DNA from: an uncultured Clostridium sp.
Lineage (GTDB): Bacteria; Bacillota; Clostridia; Lachnospirales; Lachnospiraceae
Length of the DNA stretch: 11,646 nt
Direction of reading: 5' to 3'
Assembly (NCBI GenBank): GCA_958349075.1
Contig: CATWBR010000100.1
Span: 1-11,646, forward strand
Shown here: piece by piece, positions 8,620-11,646 of the stretch
Layout of the letters: each line of letters opens with the position of its first letter
Position numbering within the stretch: position 1 is the first letter of the stretch
Position numbers and translations under genes: made by a program
Notes under the pieces: generated by a model
What the model was told of the DNA's origin: nothing
The model's database searches: none
What the model saw: the letters and a program-made list of their open reading frames with translations, nothing else

Positions 8620-8681
8620 GCGGCCGGGGGAATGGTGAGGAGAAGACTCATATACAACTTCTCACCATTCCCCCCGGCCGC
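8620..8681. repeat. Long GC-rich inverted repeat after the MFS gene
   Basis: The left arm GCGGCCGGGGGAATGGTGAG (8620-8639) and right arm CTCACCATTCCCCCCGGCCG plus C (8661-8681) pair over about 20 bp with one bulged C. GAGAAG (8640-8645) and CTTCTC (8658-8663) can extend the stem inward with a small bulge. It lies just after the end of the + strand operon, where a terminator would be expected. However, CCGTATTACGG follows instead of a run of T, and on the other strand no T run follows either. It could be a stability hairpin protecting the mRNA end, a non-canonical terminator or a repeated extragenic palindrome. The inverted repeat itself is certain; its role is not. Confidence 0.8.
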
Positions 8682-8690
8682 CGTATTACG

Positions 8691-8795
8691 GAGGTGGTTA
8701 CTGTTCACTCCGTGCCCAGTAACATGCTTTGCGATGCACAGAAACGGTAAAAAACACCTCGCAGAACATTGCCTGCGAACAGTAACCAGAGGTGT
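8691..8795. repeat. Nested inverted repeats with alternative pairings
   Basis: GGTTACTGTTC (8696-8706) pairs perfectly with GAACAGTAACC (8777-8787). Its core GTTACTG (8697-8703) can instead pair with a nearer CAGTAAC (8717-8723). ACACCTC (8754-8760) pairs with GAGGTGT (8789-8795), and its CACCTC core also matches GAGGTG at 8691-8696. CGCAG (8760-8764) can pair with CTGCG (8773-8777). The folds are therefore partly exclusive. A run of seven T occurs at 8817-8823, more than 20 bases past the last arm, so it does not form an ordinary terminator with it. No protein-coding frame here looks real. It may be a repeated extragenic element or an RNA structure; the function is unknown. Confidence 0.65.
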
Positions 8796-8824
8796 CTTCA
8801 CATCTCAATTAATCTATTTTTTTC

Positions 8825-8853
8825 TTGCAATCCCATGTCCACCATGCTACGAT
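8825..8853 (+). promoter_or_regulatory. Candidate sigma-A promoter upstream of the Rpn-family gene
   Basis: TTGCAA (8825-8830) is a possible -35 and TACGAT (8848-8853) a possible -10, with a 17-base spacer and an extended TGC directly before the -10. Transcription would begin near 8860, giving a leader of about 148 bases before the ATG at 9008. The hexamers each match consensus at four of six bases, so this is a moderate candidate. The ATGCTAYGAT form of the -10 region also occurs in the MATE promoter. Confidence 0.4.
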
Positions 8854-9007
8854 AAATTTAAGCAGGGTTTCGGAAATTCTATTTCAAATCTTAACATTCT
8901 TATGCCGGATACGGCATTCAAAAGACTCTTTGCTTAACGATCCAATACACCGTAGGCAGGGAGGCAGAGGCTCTTCCTGTCGGAATTTACAGAAAGGAAG
9001 AAACGTC

Positions 9008-9913
9008 ATGAGGGAAGAATTGAGACGCTCCGAGAAACAGGCGGAATTTAAGAATGAGTTGCAGGTTTCGGAGGACATGGAGTTTAATCTGAGTGATTTT
9101 GCGTTGTTTTTATCAGTCATGAAAAACAGGGAGGCACATCAAAATCTACTGAGCATTATCATGGAAGAACCGGAACTTAAGCTGGCAGAAGTCCATGTAG
9201 AAGAAGTAGTTTTAAACCGTATCGGCAAACGGGCCATCCGGCTGGATGCCTGGGCTGTGGACAACCGGAACCGGCATTATGCTACGGAGATGCAGAATGA
9301 TACGGAGAAGGATGATGCAAGGCGGAGAGCGCGGTATTATCAGGGGCTTTTGGACACCCCGCTCTTAAAATCAGGCAGGGAAACCCGGTATAAAAACCTT
9401 CCGTCCACGATTGTGACTTTTATAACCCAGGAGGATATTTTGGGGCATGATTTGGCAAAATACACCTTTAAGGAACAGTGTGAGGAAATAGCCGGTTTTC
9501 GCCTGGAGGATGGGACTACCAAGATTTTCTTAAATATGACAAGTAGAAATGGGGAGCCGATTCTGGTCAGTCTGCTGCAGTATATGAAGGAAACGCGGCT
9601 GGATAATCCGGAGGTCGTAATAATGGATGAAAGAATCAGGAAACTGGATGAAATCGTAACCGAAGTGAAGCAGTCAGAAGAATGGGAGGCTGTGAAGATG
9701 AGTATATTATCTGTTGGGATTGAGCGTGGAATTGAGCGCGGAATTGAGCGTGGCCGCAGGGAGGGCCGGTATTGCAAACTTAAGGAGCAGACCGCAAGAA
9801 AAATGGCAAAAGGAAAGAGTGCAATAATCATTGCGGAGGAACTGGAAGAAGAGCTGTCTGTGATTGAGCAGGTAATCCGGGAACTGGAGGAAGAACAGGA
9901 AAAACCAAATTGA
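9008..9913 (+). CDS. Rpn-family / PD-(D/E)XK nuclease 'transposase' protein
   Basis: Member of the Rpn/PDDEXK family, often labelled a PD-(D/E)XK nuclease family transposase; characterised Rpn proteins are DNA endonucleases that promote recA-independent recombination. It has 301 residues. The nuclease core is visible as IRLDAWAVDNRNRHYATEMQND, with D80 and the E94-x-Q96 pair that replaces the usual E-x-K in this family. RRRARYYQGLLD (about 105-116) and KIFLNMTSRNGE (about 172-183) are family landmarks. Residues 237-248 are three GIER repeats, followed by a basic-acidic helical tail (KMAKGKSAIIIAEELEEE) resembling a small helix-turn-helix. The frame is open upstream to 8825, but AAGGAAG at 8994-9000 sits 7 bases before the ATG at 9008. 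It is a lone gene outside the sugar operon and converges on MATE. The family is secure; its role here is unknown. Confidence 0.9.
   Translation: MREELRRSEKQAEFKNELQVSEDMEFNLSDFALFLSVMKNREAHQNLLSIIMEEPELKLAEVHVEEVVLNRIGKRAIRLDAWAVDNRNRHYATEMQNDTEKDDARRRARYYQGLLDTPLLKSGRETRYKNLPSTIVTFITQEDILGHDLAKYTFKEQCEEIAGFRLEDGTTKIFLNMTSRNGEPILVSLLQYMKETRLDNPEVVIMDERIRKLDEIVTEVKQSEEWEAVKMSILSVGIERGIERGIERGRREGRYCKLKEQTARKMAKGKSAIIIAEELEEELSVIEQVIRELEEEQEKPN
9719..9754 (+). repeat. Three tandem 12-base repeats inside the Rpn-family gene
   Basis: Three adjacent copies of ATTGAGCGYGGM (9719-9730, 9731-9742, 9743-9754) encode IERG, IERG and IERG in frame, differing only at a C/T third position and the last base. 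The unit is a multiple of three, so copy-number change by slippage would keep the frame. The repeat sits between the nuclease domain and the C-terminal helical tail and is probably a flexible or helical linker. Confidence 0.9.
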
Positions 9914-9945
9914 CAAATGAGATAATACAATAAAACGAAATGATA

Positions 9946-9990
9946 AAGGCGCTGTTTCATACCTGGTTTAAGGGAGTGAAACAGCGCCTT
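9946..9990. terminator. Probable bidirectional intrinsic terminator between Rpn gene and MATE gene
   Basis: AAGGCGCTGTTTCA (9946-9959) and TGAAACAGCGCCTT (9977-9990) form a perfect 14-bp stem with a 17-base loop, 32 bases after the Rpn-family stop and 23 bases beyond the MATE stop. The two genes converge here, so one hairpin can serve both. On the - strand the stem is followed by a T-rich stretch (TATCATTTCGTTTTATTG), favouring termination of MATE; on the + strand only ATATTG follows, so + strand termination may be weaker. Confidence 0.75.
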
Positions 9991-10013
9991 ATATTGATGG
10001 CGGCATCCTGCGC

Positions 10014-11351
10014 TCAGGACAGCGGCCTGACGGCCTGTGCGGCTATTGCCTCTGAAAGTTTCTTCTTAGCCTTACGGCACGTACGGTAGCACAGACAGGC
10101 GGCAACGATCCAGGATATCCCTTCGCTGTAAGGAACGGACGGGAACCCCAGGGGGACGACTAAGAGGGCTGCGAGTGTCAGGCGGACAACGAGGCCGGTG
10201 ACATTGCAGATGGCGGGTGTGACCACATTACCGGTTCCCTGAAGGAAGCCGATAAAAAGGTTGAGCATCCCGAAAACAGGATAAAAGACTGACAGCATAA
10301 ACAGAAAACTCTGTCCCAGCTTGGCAACCTCCCCGCTGACGCCGAACAGAAGGATGAACGGCTTTCCGAAGAGGATGACGATCCCGGCAATGGTTACGGA
10401 AAGGGCGAGCATCATTTTAATCCCGATGGAATAGCCCTCCTGTATTCTTTTATACTGTCCGGCGCCCATATTCTGGGCGGTGAAAGTGGAGACGGCGGAG
10501 GCAACGCTGACAGCCGGCAGCATGGCAAGGGAGTCGAGGCGGTAGGCGGAGGTGATGGCCGTTACGGCCTGCACACCCAGCGTATTCATAATGCCCTGCA
10601 AAATGATGCTGCCAAAGGACATCACTCCCGACTGAAGCACGCATGGAAGGCCGAGCTTTGTCTGTTCCCTCAATGCCTCCATTGTAAAATTGTGCCGGCA
10701 GGGTATTTTCCGGATGACATGTATGTACAGGTATATGAGGACATAGAGACAGGAGAAGAGCTGAGACAGCACCGTTGCCAGTGCGGCGCCCATAATTCCC
10801 CAGTGGAATACGGCTACAAAGAGGACATCCACAATGATATTGGTAAAGGTGGCAATGACGATGGCCTCCATGGAGGTTCTGCTGTTTCCCATGCCCCTCA
10901 GGACGGCGCTGCATATGTTATAAAGCATGACAAACGGAATTCCGATAAAAATCACAGAAATATAAGTTTTTGTCATTGCAAAGATACTTGCATCCGTATG
11001 CATCATGACCAGCACCTGATCAATTATGCCAAGGCTCAGAAACGCCATTACGATGGAGGCGGGGAGAAGATAGAGAAACGAGGTGCGGGCGGCCTCCCCG
11101 ATCTTTTCGTTCTCCTTCCGTCCCGTCAGTTGGGCGATATAGATAGAGACACCGGTGGTAAAACCGATTATCACGTTAGTAAAGAACATGACGATACTGG
11201 TTGAAACACCGATGGCGGCAACCGCATTTTCACCGATAAAGTTGCCAGCGATCATGGAATCCGCGATATTATACAATTGTTGCAGCAGGCTGCTGGCCAC
11301 GAGGGGGGCTGCAAACTGAAACAGTATTTTTGTAATATTTCCTTTTGTCAT
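10014..11351 (-). CDS. MATE family efflux transporter
   Basis: Multidrug and toxin extrusion carrier of the prokaryotic DinF/NorM-like branch, 445 residues with about 12 membrane helices in two homologous halves; such proteins export cationic compounds or metabolites using Na+ or H+ gradients. The N-terminal half opens with LYNIADSMIAGNFIGENAVAAIG (about residues 26-47, with D31 in helix 1), the family's signature stretch. The second half has the matching AYRLDSLAMLPAVSVASAVSTFTAQNMGAGQYKR segment. An upstream in-frame ATG at 11369 lacks a ribosome site, whereas CAGGAG lies 6 bases before the ATG at 11351, so the shorter start is chosen. It is transcribed alone from the promoter at 11424-11452 and ends at a terminator shared with the Rpn gene. 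The exported substrate is unknown. Confidence 0.93.
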   Translation of the reverse strand: MTKGNITKILFQFAAPLVASSLLQQLYNIADSMIAGNFIGENAVAAIGVSTSIVMFFTNVIIGFTTGVSIYIAQLTGRKENEKIGEAARTSFLYLLPASIVMAFLSLGIIDQVLVMMHTDASIFAMTKTYISVIFIGIPFVMLYNICSAVLRGMGNSRTSMEAIVIATFTNIIVDVLFVAVFHWGIMGAALATVLSQLFSCLYVLIYLYIHVIRKIPCRHNFTMEALREQTKLGLPCVLQSGVMSFGSIILQGIMNTLGVQAVTAITSAYRLDSLAMLPAVSVASAVSTFTAQNMGAGQYKRIQEGYSIGIKMMLALSVTIAGIVILFGKPFILLFGVSGEVAKLGQSFLFMLSVFYPVFGMLNLFIGFLQGTGNVVTPAICNVTGLVVRLTLAALLVVPLGFPSVPYSEGISWIVAACLCYRTCRKAKKKLSEAIAAQAVRPLS

Positions 11352-11390
11352 AGATAACTCCTGATTCATTGCTGTTTAACCGAAAGCAAA

Positions 11391-11408
11391 GCTGTAAGAT
11401 ATTACAGC
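11391..11408. promoter_or_regulatory. Perfect dyad in the MATE leader, possible operator
   Basis: GCTGTAA-GATA-TTACAGC is a perfect 7-bp inverted repeat around a 4-base centre. It lies about 9-26 bases downstream of the predicted MATE transcription start, between promoter and ribosome site. That position suits a repressor operator, or a short mRNA hairpin. No regulator gene is present in the window to assign to it. Confidence 0.5.
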
Positions 11409-11423
11409 CCAAATGATGATCCC

Positions 11424-11452
11424 ATCATAGCATAGGCGTTTTAAAAAGTCAC
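11424..11452 (-). promoter_or_regulatory. Promoter for the MATE gene
   Basis: Read on the - strand, GTGACT (11447-11452) is the -35, then a 17-base spacer, then TATGAT (11424-11429) as -10 with an extended TGC just before it. The predicted start is near 11417, about 66 bases before the ATG at 11351. A 5-bp dyad ATGAT-CCC-ATCAT (11416-11428) covers the -10 and the start point. Confidence 0.65.
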
Positions 11453-11497
11453 TGATTTTCAATGTCTCATCGGAATTTAGGGTGTTCCCTATCTGCT

Positions 11498-11545
11498 CCC
11501 AGTCCATGGATATTTTATAAAATAGTAGTGGTTAACAGGACTGGG
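11498..11545. repeat. Inverted repeat enclosing a perfect 14-base AT palindrome
   Basis: CCCAGTCC (11498-11505) and GGACTGGG (11538-11545) are 8-bp inverted arms. Between them TATTTTATAAAATA (11511-11524) is a perfect 14-base palindrome. They lie between the two putative divergent promoters and could bind a regulator or form nested cruciforms. No coding frame is apparent. Confidence 0.55.
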
Positions 11546-11558
11546 ATTATGATATAAT
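11532..11558 (+). promoter_or_regulatory. Candidate + strand promoter for a gene beyond the right edge
   Basis: TATAAT (11553-11558) is a consensus -10 preceded by an extended TGA; TTAACA (11532-11537) is a near-consensus -35 at a short 15-base spacing. The extended -10 makes initiation plausible despite the spacing. It points out of the window, and GGAG at 11635-11638 near the end could be the ribosome site of that gene. Confidence 0.5.
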
Positions 11559-11581
11559 GTGCACGAAGTGGACATTATATC
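11551..11581. promoter_or_regulatory. 31-nt palindrome over the + strand -10, probable operator
   Basis: GATATAATGT (11551-11560) and ACATTATATC (11572-11581) are perfect 10-bp arms. CAC (562-564 within 11,5xx) and GTG (11568-11570) pair inside around a GAA loop, with one G-G mismatch. The palindrome covers the -10 and likely start point of the + strand promoter, the classic place for a repressor operator. Because it is symmetric, it also puts TATAAT on the - strand with TTGCTG 17 bases upstream. Confidence 0.6.
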
Positions 11582-11589
11582 TGCGCATA

Positions 11590-11619
11590 CCGGTTTCAGC
11601 AATAACTGCTGAAAACCGG
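11590..11619. repeat. Stem-loop in the putative leader at the right edge
   Basis: CCGGTTTCAGCA (11590-11601) and TGCTGAAAACCGG (11607-11619) form a 12-bp stem with one bulged A and an ATAAC loop. No T run follows on either strand, so it is not an ordinary terminator. If the + strand promoter is used, it lies in the mRNA leader of the next gene, where it could affect translation or stability. Confidence 0.6.
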
Positions 11620-11646
11620 GCGCTGAATTCCGTCGGAGACTCATAT

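Noticed and set aside
8605..8937. 110-codon + strand open frame between the MFS and Rpn-family genes
   Set aside because: It runs through a long hairpin and nested inverted repeats, has no good ribosome site and shows no protein-like pattern except the last 16 residues, which are treated as a possible remnant.
8825..9007. N-terminal extension of the Rpn-family gene
   Set aside because: The frame is open but the extension lacks family similarity, and a good ribosome site supports the ATG at 9008.
8597..9007. Insertion sequence or CRISPR array
   Set aside because: There is no transposase of a known IS family, no terminal repeats with target duplications, and no regularly spaced direct repeats. 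The Rpn-family protein alone does not define a transposon.
9340..9960. 206-codon - strand open frame opposite the Rpn-family gene
   Set aside because: It has a serine-rich, low-complexity translation arising from the complement of acidic codons, and it runs into the terminator stem. The + strand gene has clear motifs.
10692..11204. 170-codon + strand open frame opposite the MATE gene
   Set aside because: Its translation is hydrophilic and lacks family features, while the - strand frame encodes a complete MATE protein.

Overview
The window looks like a piece of a Firmicutes genome, most likely Lachnospiraceae (Enterocloster/Hungatella/Clostridium XIVa type). The basis is moderate GC, strong GGAGG-type ribosome binding sites, an LplB/YtcP-type sugar ABC transporter paired with a YesN/YesM-type two-component system, an Rpn/PD-(D/E)XK 'transposase' protein with GIERG repeats, and a MATE exporter. 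The lineage is inferred from gene style, not from a marker gene.

Region 1 (1-8596, all + strand) is one tightly packed cluster. In order it holds permease 1 (5' end cut by the window), permease 2, an AraC-type response regulator, a sensor histidine kinase, an alpha/beta hydrolase, a lipoprotein solute-binding protein with a DUF3502-like end, a second serine esterase, and an MFS transporter. Most genes are separated by about 20-25 bases, two pairs overlap by 16 bases, and one gap of 125 bases precedes the first hydrolase. The likely logic is as follows. The kinase senses a ligand outside the cell and the regulator activates the locus. The lipoprotein and permeases import an oligosaccharide or glycoside, with an ATPase encoded elsewhere. 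The two signal-peptide-free esterases remove acyl groups in the cytoplasm, and the MFS carrier moves a substrate or product. No glycoside hydrolase or ATPase is visible here. The first hydrolase appears to lack its catalytic histidine, which is the most pointed anomaly in the cluster.

Region 2 (8597-9007) has no convincing gene. It contains a long GC-rich hairpin without a U-tract, a set of nested and mutually exclusive inverted repeats, a candidate promoter, and a short peptide-coding remnant resembling the start of an Rpn-type protein. The Rpn-family gene follows (9008-9913). A 14-bp perfect stem then lies between it and the convergent MATE gene (10014-11351, - strand).

Region 3 (11352-11646) is an intergenic region, probably divergent, upstream of MATE. 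It has a good - strand promoter for MATE and an extended -10 on the + strand embedded in a 31-nt palindrome, as well as four further dyads. A + strand gene probably starts just past the right edge.

I see no rRNA, tRNA, CRISPR array, complete insertion sequence or phage gene. No clearly new defence or mobile system is visible. The best candidates for unusual biology are the histidine-less hydrolase in a dual-esterase sugar locus and the two palindrome-rich intergenic regions.
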